Part shown: one piece after another, positions 49,152 to 59,244 of the stretch
Layout: each line of letters opens with the position of its first letter
Position numbering within the stretch: position 1 is the first letter of the stretch
Assembly (NCBI GenBank): GCA_947259215.1
Contig: CAMYLJ010000004.1
Location: 140,011-204,010, forward strand
Length of the DNA: 64,000 bases
From: an uncultured delta proteobacterium
GTDB taxonomy: Bacteria; Myxococcota_A; UBA9160; JAFDET01
Direction: 5' to 3'
Translations under genes and position numbers: made by a program
Notes under the pieces: model-generated
The model's input: the letters and a program-made list of their open reading frames with translations, nothing else
Told to the model about the DNA's origin: nothing
The model's database searches: none

Positions 49152-50627
49152 ATGCACGGACTCATGCGGGTCCGCATCGATCCCGGCCGCGCTGGGCAGG
49201 GGAAGTGGGGCGCCTGGCTCGGCGCCGGCTTCCTGGCGGCGTTCGGCATGGCGTTCGGCGGATTCGGTCTCTTCGCGGCCTGGCAGGTCCACCGCCAGGA
49301 GCCCGAGGAGTGGCTCCCGCTGGGGATCGGGCTCGTCTTCGGCGCTGTCGGAGCCGGCCTGGTGGCGCTGGCCGTCTTCGGGCTCCGCAGCCTCGACCGG
49401 CAGAAGGCCGAGCGCGCGCTGCGGCCGGATGAGCCCTGGCTCTGGCGCACGGAGTGGGCCTCGGGTCGGATCCCGGGCGCCGGTCGCGGGGGGCTGGTGG
49501 CGCTGTGGCTCTTCGCCGCGGTCTGGAGCGGGATCTCCGCACCCGCGGTCTTCGGGGTCCCGGGGCAGGTGGCGCGGGGCGAGGCCGAGCCGCTCGCCTA
49601 CCTGGCGTTCCTGTTTCCGCTGGTCGGACTCGGCCTCGCGCTCTTCGCGGCCCACCGCACGCTGCACTGGCGGAAGTTCGGGCGCTCCGAGCTGGAGCTG
49701 AAGACGCTCCCCGGCGTGGTCGGCGGCTCCTTTCGCGCCGTGCTGCACGCCGGTCCCGACCTGGCCGGCGCGGACACGCTCCGGGTCGTGCTCGAGTGCG
49801 CGCGGCGGGTCACCAGCGGGAGCGGCAACAGCCGCTCGACCCACGAGACGATCCTGTGGCAGCGCGAGCGGCGCGTGCCGCGCACGGCGCCGTCGGTCGC
49901 CCAGCGCGTGGCGGTTCCGATCGAGTTCACGCTGCCGTGGGGATCGCCGCAGAGCGATCCCGATCCATCGGACGACTGCGTCGTGTGGCGGCTGCGCGCG
50001 CGCGCCGAGGTAGCGGGCGTCGACTACGCGGACGACTTCGAGGTGCCGGTCTTCGTCACCCCGGAGAGCCGGCAAGAGGTGACGGGAGACGAGGAGGCCC
50101 TGCCCGAACTCCTGGTGGCGGCCCAGGGTGGCAGGCCGCTCCCGGAGTCGAAGGTGCGCGTCCGGCCCTGGGGCGCCGGGGGTCGCGAGTTCACGTTCGG
50201 GATGCTGCGCCACCCGGGGATGGCGGCCACGGTGGTCTTCTTCACGCTCTGCTTCGGCGGCATGACCGCACTGGTCCAGGCCAAGGACGCCCCGCTGCTG
50301 TTTCCGATCGTCTTCGGCGCCGTCACCCTCCTGCTGGCGTGGTTCTCGATCGTGGTCAGTGTGGGCCGCAGCGTCGTGCGGGTACAGCCGGGGCAGATCG
50401 AGGTGAGGCGGGGACCGCTCGGCATCGGTCGCACCCGGGTGCTGGCGGCGTCGGAGGTGGCAGAGATCGTGGTCGAGCGCGGCATGCAACACGGCCGCAC
50501 GCTGTACCACGACATCAAGATCCAGCGCCGGACGGGCCGCGCGATCCTGGCCGGGCGATCGGTCCGGGATCGCCGCGAGGCGGAGGCCCTCGCGCGCGCC
50601 ATCGCAGAGCGACTCGCTCGCGCCTAG
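49152..50627 (+). CDS. Multi-pass membrane protein (DUF3592-like layout)
   Basis: 491 residues. Helices near 19-43, 55-75, 112-135, 142-160 and again at about 354-374 and 383-402 frame two soluble regions. The central soluble part (RRVLECARRVTSGSG to PVFVTPESRQE) looks like a beta-sandwich. It ends with a cytoplasmic, charged PH-like region (VRVQPGQIEVRRGPLG). ATG 49152; a second ATG at 49164 is possible. Not part of the tup operon (68-nt gap), function unknown. Confidence 0.6.
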   Translation: MHGLMRVRIDPGRAGQGKWGAWLGAGFLAAFGMAFGGFGLFAAWQVHRQEPEEWLPLGIGLVFGAVGAGLVALAVFGLRSLDRQKAERALRPDEPWLWRTEWASGRIPGAGRGGLVALWLFAAVWSGISAPAVFGVPGQVARGEAEPLAYLAFLFPLVGLGLALFAAHRTLHWRKFGRSELELKTLPGVVGGSFRAVLHAGPDLAGADTLRVVLECARRVTSGSGNSRSTHETILWQRERRVPRTAPSVAQRVAVPIEFTLPWGSPQSDPDPSDDCVVWRLRARAEVAGVDYADDFEVPVFVTPESRQEVTGDEEALPELLVAAQGGRPLPESKVRVRPWGAGGREFTFGMLRHPGMAATVVFFTLCFGGMTALVQAKDAPLLFPIVFGAVTLLLAWFSIVVSVGRSVVRVQPGQIEVRRGPLGIGRTRVLAASEVAEIVVERGMQHGRTLYHDIKIQRRTGRAILAGRSVRDRREAEALARAIAERLARA

Positions 50628-50653
50628 CCCGGGCGGCACCCGGGGGGCGGCGG

Positions 50654-50659
50654 TACCCT
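50654..50659 (+). promoter_or_regulatory. -10-like hexamer of the SnoaL-like gene
   Basis: TACCCT, 7 nt before ATG 50667, no Shine-Dalgarno. Confidence 0.5.
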
Positions 50660-50666
50660 CCTCGCC

Positions 50667-51089
50667 ATGGACAACCGCAGCACGATCCAGGACTTCTGGA
50701 AGGCCCTCTACGACCACGACTGGGATGCGGTCGCCGGCTTCTTCGCGCCCGACGGCCACTACGAAGACGTCCCGACGCCGGACCCCGGCGCCACCGGGCC
50801 CGAGAACGTGATCAAGCGCCTCAAGATCGGCCTCGAGCCCATCGAGCGCCACGAGCACCAGGTTCACCGGATGCTGGTCGACGGCGACACGGTCGTGACC
50901 GAGCACACGGAGGACTGGTACTGGAACACCGGCGAGAAGGTGTCGCTGCCCTTCGTCTCGCTCCACGTGCTGGAGAACGGCAAGATCACGCTCTGGCGCG
51001 ACTACTGGGACCTGCAGACCCTGCTCGGGGGCGCGCCCCAGTGGTGGCTCGAGCGCCTGGCCGGCTTCAGCGCCGACGACTTCAGCTAG
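50667..51089 (+). CDS. SnoaL/limonene-epoxide-hydrolase-like protein
   Basis: 140 residues, NTF2-like fold. It opens with TIQDFWKALYDHDWDAVAGFFAPDG, then DTVVTEHTEDWYW and ITLWRDYWDLQ; the Asp/Arg pattern resembles limonene-1,2-epoxide hydrolase-type active sites. The reaction cannot be assigned. The stop codon is within the left end of repeat copy C. Confidence 0.78.
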   Translation: MDNRSTIQDFWKALYDHDWDAVAGFFAPDGHYEDVPTPDPGATGPENVIKRLKIGLEPIERHEHQVHRMLVDGDTVVTEHTEDWYWNTGEKVSLPFVSLHVLENGKITLWRDYWDLQTLLGGAPQWWLERLAGFSADDFS

Positions 51090-51161
51090 CAGGCCGACCC
51101 AAGACGAGGTCTTGGGTCGGCTTGCGCCGCAAACGGAGCCCTTCGGGCTCCGTCAGCTAGA
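51086..51161. repeat. 76-nt two-hairpin intergenic element, copy C
   Basis: CTAGC...GCTAGA element. First hairpin CCGACCCAAGAC-GAG-GTCTTGGGTCGG is a perfect 12-bp stem; second is GGAGCCC-TTC-GGGCTCC. The left end holds the stop of the SnoaL-like gene, the right end the stop (TGA, 51155-51153) of the converging transpeptidase. Confidence 0.85.
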
Positions 51162-52376
51162 CCAGCGGGCGGCGGCCTCGGGCTGACAGCGCCCCTTCTC
51201 GCAGTAGACCTGCTTCAGCACCTCTGCCGCGATCTGGGAGGCATTGCGCCACCACAGGTCGCCCTGCACCAGCACCACCGCGATCGCGACGTTCGGCGCC
51301 TCGGCGGGGGCGGTGCCCATGAACCACTCGTAACGGCCGTCGGGGTTCTTGCCGGAGAGGCTGCCGGTCTTGCCCGCCACCCGGATCTCGCCCAGCAGCG
51401 GGCGGCCGCGGCGGTCGCGGAAGGCGCTGCGCGCGGTCCCCCGGGCGGTGGTGTCCACCATCATGTCGCGCAGCCGCGCCGCCAGCTCCGGCGTGAGCAC
51501 GCGGCGCGGCGGGCGCTGCTCCGGCAGCGCCAGGGGTACGCCGTCGGAGTCGTAGGCGCGTTCGATCCAGTGCGGCTCGCGCAGCATCCCGTCGGACAGG
51601 GTTCCCGCGAGCTGGGCGGCGTGCAGGGGCGTGATGCGGCAGCCGGACAGGCCGCAGCCGAGCTTGCCCAGCGCGTACGAGTCGGCGCCGGCGTCGACGC
51701 TGCCCGCCGCGTAGCCGGGCGCGGGCGGCTCGAGCCAGCCGAAGCGCGACAAGGCGTCGAGCAGCGCGCCTGCGCCGAGAGTGTGGACGGCGATCTGCGC
51801 GAAGCACTGGTTGTTGGACATGGCGAGCGCCTTGCGCAGGGAGATCTCGTGGCCGCGCCGCGGCGGATCCACCCGCGAGCGCGTGAGGCGGTAGGGGTTG
51901 CCCGCGTAGCGGCAGGGGCGCTCGGCAACCGCAGGATCATGGTGCAGCGCCGCTGCGGCCGTCACCACCTTGACGAGCGACGCCGCGGGATAGGTGCGGG
52001 TCGCGGGGAAGCGATCCGGATCGGTGGAGGCCCAGGCCAGCACCCGGCCGCTGCTCGGCTCGAGCACGATCACGTGACCGAGGGCCACGCGTCCGCGCTC
52101 GAGCACGCGGTGCACGCGCTCGGTGAGCTCCGGATTCAGGGTCGTCTCGAGGCGGGGCCCCGCCACGGGCTGGCCGGGTCGGGTGGGAAGCGCGACCTCG
52201 TCCGACCCGGGCGTTTCCGCCGCGGGCGGCCTTGCCGCCACGTCCGGCGGCGGCGCCAGCGCCGCCGAGATGGCGCCCGCCACCAGTGCCAGCAGGCCCA
52301 AGGCCACGACGAGCGTGAGCCGCCCGCGGAAGGTCAGTCCACGACTGCGACGCTGGGCTTCCCGCCAGCTCGGCAC
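51153..52376 (-). CDS. Penicillin-binding transpeptidase domain protein
   Basis: 407 residues. One N-terminal membrane helix (LTLVVALGLLALVAGAISAAL) anchors a periplasmic transpeptidase with the three active-site motifs: S-x-x-K in ASLVK, S-x-N in SNN and KTG in AGKTGSLSG. It crosslinks peptidoglycan, or lacks the dimerisation domain of class B PBPs and may be a small accessory transpeptidase. GTG 52376 is the only start that gives the anchor. Its stop lies inside repeat copy C. The last residues contain VYCEKGRC, a possible disulfide pair. Confidence 0.85.
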   Translation of the reverse strand: MPSWREAQRRSRGLTFRGRLTLVVALGLLALVAGAISAALAPPPDVAARPPAAETPGSDEVALPTRPGQPVAGPRLETTLNPELTERVHRVLERGRVALGHVIVLEPSSGRVLAWASTDPDRFPATRTYPAASLVKVVTAAAALHHDPAVAERPCRYAGNPYRLTRSRVDPPRRGHEISLRKALAMSNNQCFAQIAVHTLGAGALLDALSRFGWLEPPAPGYAAGSVDAGADSYALGKLGCGLSGCRITPLHAAQLAGTLSDGMLREPHWIERAYDSDGVPLALPEQRPPRRVLTPELAARLRDMMVDTTARGTARSAFRDRRGRPLLGEIRVAGKTGSLSGKNPDGRYEWFMGTAPAEAPNVAIAVVLVQGDLWWRNASQIAAEVLKQVYCEKGRCQPEAAARWSS

Positions 52377-52417
52377 GCGATCGGTTCTCCGGTGGGGGGC
52401 CGGTTGTCGGGTGGCGG

Positions 52418-52978
52418 CTAGAGCGCCACCACCTCGGTGATCTCCGGGATCTCCTCGCGCAGCCGCGCTTCGATCCCGAACTTCAGGGTCGCCGTCGAGC
52501 TCGGACACCCGGCACACGAGCCCTGGAGGTACAGCTCCACCCGGCCCTCGCGATACGCCGCGAACACGATGTCGCCGCCGTCCATGGCCACCGCGGGCCG
52601 GATCTCGGCGTCGATGATCGCGCGGATCCGCTCCTCGACCTCGCCGGCGCTGCCCGAGGTCTCCTGCGCGTAGCCGGGGCCGGTCGCGGGATCGCCCGAG
52701 TCGATGTGGGCCTTGATGGCGTCCACCAGCTCCTGGGCGATGTCCTGCCACTCGACCGCGTCGTCCTTCGAGACCGTGACGAAGTTGGCCGCGAAGAAGA
52801 CGCCCCGAATGCCACGCACCCCGAACAAGCGCGCCGCCAGGGGAGAAACCGAGGCGTCCACGGGCTCGGTGAAGTTGGCGCTGACGCCCGGCTCCGTCAG
52901 CGGCGCCCCCAGCACCCACTTGATGCTGTTGGGGTTGGGTGTGCGCTCGGCATGCATCCGGAAGCCCAGCTCGACCAT
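52418..52978 (-). CDS. nfu: Nfu-type iron-sulfur cluster carrier
   Basis: 186 residues, as in mitochondrial NFU1. The N-terminal domain (ERTPNPNSIKWVL) is followed by a NifU-like C-terminal domain with the cluster-binding pair in GSCAGCPSS (C-x2-C) and MDGGDIVF. It would carry 4Fe-4S clusters to enzymes such as aconitase or lipoyl synthase. TACACT lies 6 nt before ATG 52978. Confidence 0.92.
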   Translation of the reverse strand: MVELGFRMHAERTPNPNSIKWVLGAPLTEPGVSANFTEPVDASVSPLAARLFGVRGIRGVFFAANFVTVSKDDAVEWQDIAQELVDAIKAHIDSGDPATGPGYAQETSGSAGEVEERIRAIIDAEIRPAVAMDGGDIVFAAYREGRVELYLQGSCAGCPSSTATLKFGIEARLREEIPEITEVVAL

Positions 52979-52984
52979 GACGGG

Positions 52985-52990
52985 AGTGTA
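52985..52990 (-). promoter_or_regulatory. -10-like hexamer of nfu
   Basis: TACACT on the minus strand, 6 nt before ATG 52978. Confidence 0.5.
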
Positions 52991-52999
52991 GCAAGCTCG

Positions 53000-53005
53000 T
53001 ACCCT
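53000..53005 (+). promoter_or_regulatory. -10-like hexamer of the VOC gene
   Basis: TACCCT, 6 nt before ATG 53012, in the 33-nt gap to nfu. Confidence 0.5.
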
Positions 53006-53011
53006 TGTGGC

Positions 53012-53446
53012 ATGGAGATCAACGGCATCGCCCACGTCATGTTGACCGCCGGAGACTACCCGCGGGCCCGCGAGTTCTACCGCAAGCTGCTGCCCTCCCT
53101 GGGCCTTCACGCCCTCTACGACACCGACGAGCGCTACTACGCCGTAGGCGGCCGAACGGCCTTCGGCGTGCAGGCCTGTGATCCAGCGCACCAGGGAGAG
53201 CGCTTCGCGCAGGGACGCGTGGGCCTGCACCACGTGTGCTTCCGTGCCCGCAGCCGCGAGGACGTGGACGCCGTGCACGCGCTGGCCGTCGAGCTGGGTG
53301 CCACGCTGGTCCACGCCCCCGAGGACGCCGCCTTCGCGCCCGGCTACTACTCGACGCTCTTCGAGGACCCCGACGGGGTCCGCCTGGAGGTGAACTTCGT
53401 CCCCGGGCGCGGGCACCTGGACGCGCTGAAGGGCCGGGACGCCTAG
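53012..53446 (+). CDS. VOC/glyoxalase-fold protein
   Basis: 144 residues. Two beta-alpha-beta modules of the vicinal-oxygen-chelate fold ([18 protein letters not shown] and [17 protein letters not shown]); likely metal ligands are His in these strands and Glu in GVRLEVNF. Enzymes of this type are lyases or dioxygenases; the substrate is unknown. It begins a unit with the two genes that follow. Confidence 0.85.
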   Translation: MEINGIAHVMLTAGDYPRAREFYRKLLPSLGLHALYDTDERYYAVGGRTAFGVQACDPAHQGERFAQGRVGLHHVCFRARSREDVDAVHALAVELGATLVHAPEDAAFAPGYYSTLFEDPDGVRLEVNFVPGRGHLDALKGRDA

Positions 53447-53448
53447 CG

Positions 53449-53819
53449 ATGCCGCGGGCCGTCGCGTCGCTCGCCCTGGCGCTCGGGACGCTCCTGCCCG
53501 GGGCGGCGCAGGCCGGCCCCGCGGACGTCACCGGCGTTCGGGTCGAGCGCCAGCCCGACGGCCGCTACCGCTTCGTGGTGAGCGTTCGTCACGCCGATAC
53601 GGGCTGGGAGCACTACGCCGACCGCTGGGAGGTGGTGGGCCCCGACGGCACGCTGCTGGCCACCCGGGTCCTGCGGCATCCGCACGTGGGCGAGCAGCCG
53701 TTCACGCGCGGCCTGCCGGGCGTGCAGATTCCGGAAGGCGTCGAGCGGGTGACGGTGCGCGCCCACGACTCCGAGCACGGCCTCGGCGGGGCCGAGCAGG
53801 AAGTGGCGATCCCGCGCCC

Positions 53820-53823
<4 letters not shown>
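53449..53823 (+). CDS. Small exported protein of unknown function
   Basis: 124 residues. A signal peptide ([16 protein letters not shown]) precedes a beta-sandwich-like domain with [25 protein letters not shown] and [14 protein letters not shown] do not know the family. Its stop overlaps the GTG of the DUF255 gene, so the two are translationally coupled. Confidence 0.6.
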
Positions 53824-55979
<2,156 letters not shown>

Positions 55980-55988
55980 CTCTCGTAC

Positions 55989-56513
55989 TCAGCCCAGGAA
56001 CGAGGCGCCGACGAAGAGCGTCCCGAAGACCGCTGCCGGAATCACGCCCAGCAGGCAGATCCCGATGGCGCGGGCGGTGCCCACGTCGAGCGCCTGGCGC
56101 GCGGCGATCACGAAGGCGGCCGTCACCAGCACCAGCACCACGGTCCAGAGCAGACCGGTCAGCGGGCCCAGCGGCACGAGGCAGAGCACCAGCAGCAGCT
56201 GGGGCGCCCAGGCGAAGCCCAGGGTGCGCAGCAGCTCGGCGAAGTCGGAAGTGTGCTCGAAGACCTTCACGCCGATGGCCCAGACGATGGCCGACGCCAC
56301 CACCCACATGAAGAAGCTGGCGAAGAGTCCGGAGAAGATGGCGCCCACGCCGGCGGCGGGGACCGCGCCCAGGCCGTTCGCCAGGCCGCCCAGCGCCACG
56401 ACGCCCGCGGCCTGGCCGAGCGCGTCGACGTCGTGCTCCACTTCCTCGAAGACGCTGGCGTCGAGACGGATCGCGCCGAGCAGACGGTCGCCGAAGGAAC
56501 GGGTTTCGCTCAT
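55989..56513 (-). CDS. Yip1-family membrane protein
   Basis: 174 residues with five predicted membrane helices, in the layout of the bacterial Yip1 domain (GDRLLGAIRLDASVFEEVEHD, FAWAPQLLLVLCLVPLG). Function unknown; Yip1-type proteins often sit near transport genes. ATG 56513 overlaps the HAD gene stop by 4 nt. Confidence 0.75.
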   Translation of the reverse strand: MSETRSFGDRLLGAIRLDASVFEEVEHDVDALGQAAGVVALGGLANGLGAVPAAGVGAIFSGLFASFFMWVVASAIVWAIGVKVFEHTSDFAELLRTLGFAWAPQLLLVLCLVPLGPLTGLLWTVVLVLVTAAFVIAARQALDVGTARAIGICLLGVIPAAVFGTLFVGASFLG

Positions 56514-57256
56514 GCGAAGAGGGTAGCCTCGGCGGCGTCCAGGCTGCACACCGGGAATCCCAGCTCCTGGGCGCGCCGGTGCTCGCGCGGGCCGTTGTAG
56601 CCCCAGGCCGCCAGTACGCAGCGCACGCCGAGGCCGGCCACCGGCTCCAGGTGATTCAGCTTGTCGTCCACGAAGGTCATCTCGGGATAGGCCAGGCCGA
56701 GGTCCCGATGCAGCCGGGTCAGGTGCGCCCGCTTGCTGGCGCCGGCCTCCTTGTCGAGCACGCGCCCTTCCGGAAACAGATCCGCCACCCCGTAGGCCTC
56801 CAACAGACGCCGCACCGAGGCCCGGTCCTTGGAGGTGGCGATGGCCAGCTCCACGTCGCCCGCGCGCCGGCGCAGGAGCTCGAGGAAGGGCGCGTAGGGG
56901 CGCATCAGGGCCCGCCAGCCGTCGGGATCGCGGCCGGCCCAGTCCGTGCGGATCTGGTAGAAGCGCTTGTGGAAGGCGCGCAGCCCGACGGGATCCCGCT
57001 CCGCCTTGAAGGCGTCGTAGGCTTCCTGGTCCGGCAGGCGCAGGCCGGTCTCGAGGGCCGCCAGCTCCACGGCGTAGTCCTCGGCGCGATTGCCCAGGGG
57101 CATCATCTCGAGGAAGCCGTCGTAGAGCACATCCGGCTTCTCGGCTCCCAGCCGCGTCTGCGGGTTGAGGTCGCGCCAGGTCTCGAACGCCACCTGGAAC
57201 GCCTCGGGCGCGCTGTCCGACAGCACGCCGTCGAAATCGAGCACCAGGGCCTTCAC
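56510..57256 (-). CDS. HAD-superfamily phosphatase
   Basis: 248 residues. The nucleophile motif DFDGVLSDS, Thr/Ser motif IATSKD and the acidic motif FVDDKLNH define a HAD phosphatase with an alpha-helical cap (about 20-130). The substrate is unknown. GTG 57256 overlaps the antiporter stop by 4 nt. Confidence 0.85.
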   Translation of the reverse strand: MKALVLDFDGVLSDSAPEAFQVAFETWRDLNPQTRLGAEKPDVLYDGFLEMMPLGNRAEDYAVELAALETGLRLPDQEAYDAFKAERDPVGLRAFHKRFYQIRTDWAGRDPDGWRALMRPYAPFLELLRRRAGDVELAIATSKDRASVRRLLEAYGVADLFPEGRVLDKEAGASKRAHLTRLHRDLGLAYPEMTFVDDKLNHLEPVAGLGVRCVLAAWGYNGPREHRRAQELGFPVCSLDAAEATLFA

Positions 57257-59217
57257 GCCGCCTCGCCCTCCAGCAGGGCGCGCAGCGCCGGCAGCTGTTC
57301 CGCCGAGACCAGGATCAGCAGCGAGTCGCCCGGTCGGATGTGGAAGTCCGGGTCCGGGTTCGTGGTCAGGCCGTCGTCGCGGCGCACGGCCAGGATGCTG
57401 GCGCCGGTGCGCGCCCGCACGCCGAGCTCGCCGATCGAGCGGTCGGGCGGCGCCGCCCCCGGCACCTCGATCCACTCGGCGTCCACCTCCTGGAGGGTCT
57501 CGGCCAGCCAGGGGTCGATGCCGAGGGACAAGGGACCGCGCAGCAGCTCGTAGCCCTCGTCCCGCAGCTCTTCGGCGAAGTGGGAGATGGCGGCCTGGGC
57601 CACGCCGCAGCTGCGCAGCACCTTGCTCATCAGGTCGATGGTGGACTCGAACTCCTCGGCCACCACCTGGGACGCGCCGTGCCGGAAGAGCTCGTCCAGG
57701 TCGTCCATGAACGGCGCCCGCGCCACGATCTCCACATCCGGGGCCAGACTGCGCGTGAGCTCGATGGTGGCGCGGGTCGCCTCCGGATCGTTGATCGCGA
57801 TGCTCACGAGCCGAGCCCGCTTCACGCCCAGGTGCTCGAGGATCGCGGGGCGCGAGCTGTCGCCGAAGATGATCGGCTCGCCGTGGCCGCGCCAGCGCTC
57901 GACGGTGCGCGGATTGCCGTCCACCGCTCGGTACGGGATGTCGAGGGATTTCAGCACCGAGGAGAGCGAGCGCCCCGCGAGCCCGAAGCCCACGACCACC
58001 ACGTGGTTGCTGAGCTCGTCGGCGACCGTCTCTGGCGCCGCCGGCGCGCCGCTCGAGACCAGGGCGGCCAGCTTCGACGAGCCGCGGATCACGAACGGCG
58101 TGGCCAGCAGGGTGAGCACGGATCCCGCCACGAAGATCTGCCCCAGATCCGGCGGCAGCAGCGCCGCGTCCGTCGCGATCGCGGCCACCACGAACGAGAA
58201 CTCACCCGTCTGGGCCAGGGCCAGGCCCGTCTGCACCCCGGTCCGGAGTCCCTCGCGCAGGATCCCGGCCACGATGCCGACGATCACGAGCGACTTGAAG
58301 ATCAGCACGCCGCCGACGTAGAAGGCGACCCCGGTCAGCTGCTCCCAGGCCTCCCGCGGCGCCAGCAGCATGCCGATGCTGGTGAAGAAGACCCCGAGCA
58401 GCACGCCGCGCAGTGGCGCGACCTCGGCGAAGAGCTGCTGCGAGTAGGGCGACGCGCTCAGCACGAGCCCCGCGATGAAGGCTCCCACCGCGAGGCCCAG
58501 CCCCAGGTGCTCGGCGGCGACCGCCATGCCGATGGCGACCAGGAAGGCGAAGACGCTGAAGATGTCGGGGGAGCGCAGGTGCGCCACCCGCGCCAGCACC
58601 CACGGAAGCGCGAAGCGCGCAGCCGCGTAGAGGCCCACCAGGGCGACGAGCTTGGTTCCCACGGCCAGCGCCATGGGCCCGGGATCCCGCGGCACCTCGC
58701 CCGACAGGATCGGGATCGCCAGCAGGAAGGGCACGATGCACAGGTCCTGGAAGAGCAGGATCCCGAGGGAGAGCCTGCCGTGGGGCGAGTCCACCTGCCC
58801 GAGCTGCCCCAGGATGCGCATCACCAGGGCGGTGCTCGAGAGCGCCACGAGCATGCCCACCACGATCGCCACCTCGAGGCTCAGCCCGAGGGCCACCCCG
58901 AGCACGCCCATGGCCGCGATGGTGACGCTCACCTGGAGCAGCCCGGCGAGCAGGGTGCGTCGCCAGCTCCGCCGCAGCTCGTCGAGGGGCAGCTCGAGCC
59001 CGATCTCGAACAGCAGGAACGCCACCCCGAACTCGGCCAGGGTGCGCACCCGTTCGGAGTCCGGGATCAGGCCCAGCCCGCCGGGGCCTGCCACGGTGCC
59101 GGCGACCAGGAAGCCCACGATGGCCGGCACGCGCAGGCGCTCGAACAGCGCCGCGCCGAGGGCTGCCGCCGCGAGCACGACCAGCAGCTCGAGAATCGGA
59201 TCCCCCGCCCCGTGCAT
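57253..59217 (-). CDS. Kef-type monovalent cation:proton antiporter with TrkA domains
   Basis: 654 residues. The Na/H-exchanger membrane domain (about 1-385, 12 helices) is followed by TrkA-N (HVVVVGFGLAGRSLSSVL, about 405) and a TrkA-C domain (about 570-650). It is the layout of KefB/KefC-like K+ efflux systems. It starts a minus-strand operon with the HAD phosphatase and Yip1. ATG 59217; TAGCGT 10 nt upstream. Confidence 0.92.
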   Translation of the reverse strand: MHGAGDPILELLVVLAAAALGAALFERLRVPAIVGFLVAGTVAGPGGLGLIPDSERVRTLAEFGVAFLLFEIGLELPLDELRRSWRRTLLAGLLQVSVTIAAMGVLGVALGLSLEVAIVVGMLVALSSTALVMRILGQLGQVDSPHGRLSLGILLFQDLCIVPFLLAIPILSGEVPRDPGPMALAVGTKLVALVGLYAAARFALPWVLARVAHLRSPDIFSVFAFLVAIGMAVAAEHLGLGLAVGAFIAGLVLSASPYSQQLFAEVAPLRGVLLGVFFTSIGMLLAPREAWEQLTGVAFYVGGVLIFKSLVIVGIVAGILREGLRTGVQTGLALAQTGEFSFVVAAIATDAALLPPDLGQIFVAGSVLTLLATPFVIRGSSKLAALVSSGAPAAPETVADELSNHVVVVGFGLAGRSLSSVLKSLDIPYRAVDGNPRTVERWRGHGEPIIFGDSSRPAILEHLGVKRARLVSIAINDPEATRATIELTRSLAPDVEIVARAPFMDDLDELFRHGASQVVAEEFESTIDLMSKVLRSCGVAQAAISHFAEELRDEGYELLRGPLSLGIDPWLAETLQEVDAEWIEVPGAAPPDRSIGELGVRARTGASILAVRRDDGLTTNPDPDFHIRPGDSLLILVSAEQLPALRALLEGEAA

Positions 59218-59227
59218 CGTGGGCTCC

Positions 59228-59237
59228 ACGCTACCAT
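59228..59237. promoter_or_regulatory. Overlapping bidirectional -10 element (antiporter / carboxyltransferase)
   Basis: ACGCTACCAT. Plus strand TACCAT (59232-59237), 7 nt before ATG 59245; minus strand TAGCGT (59233-59228), 10 nt before ATG 59217. Hexamers share one TA step. Confidence 0.5.
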
Positions 59238-59244
59238 GCCGCGC

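Noticed and set aside
57340..59235. Upstream extension of the carboxyltransferase frame over the antiporter gene
   Set aside because: Antisense shadow without domain; the family N-terminus begins at 59236-59245.
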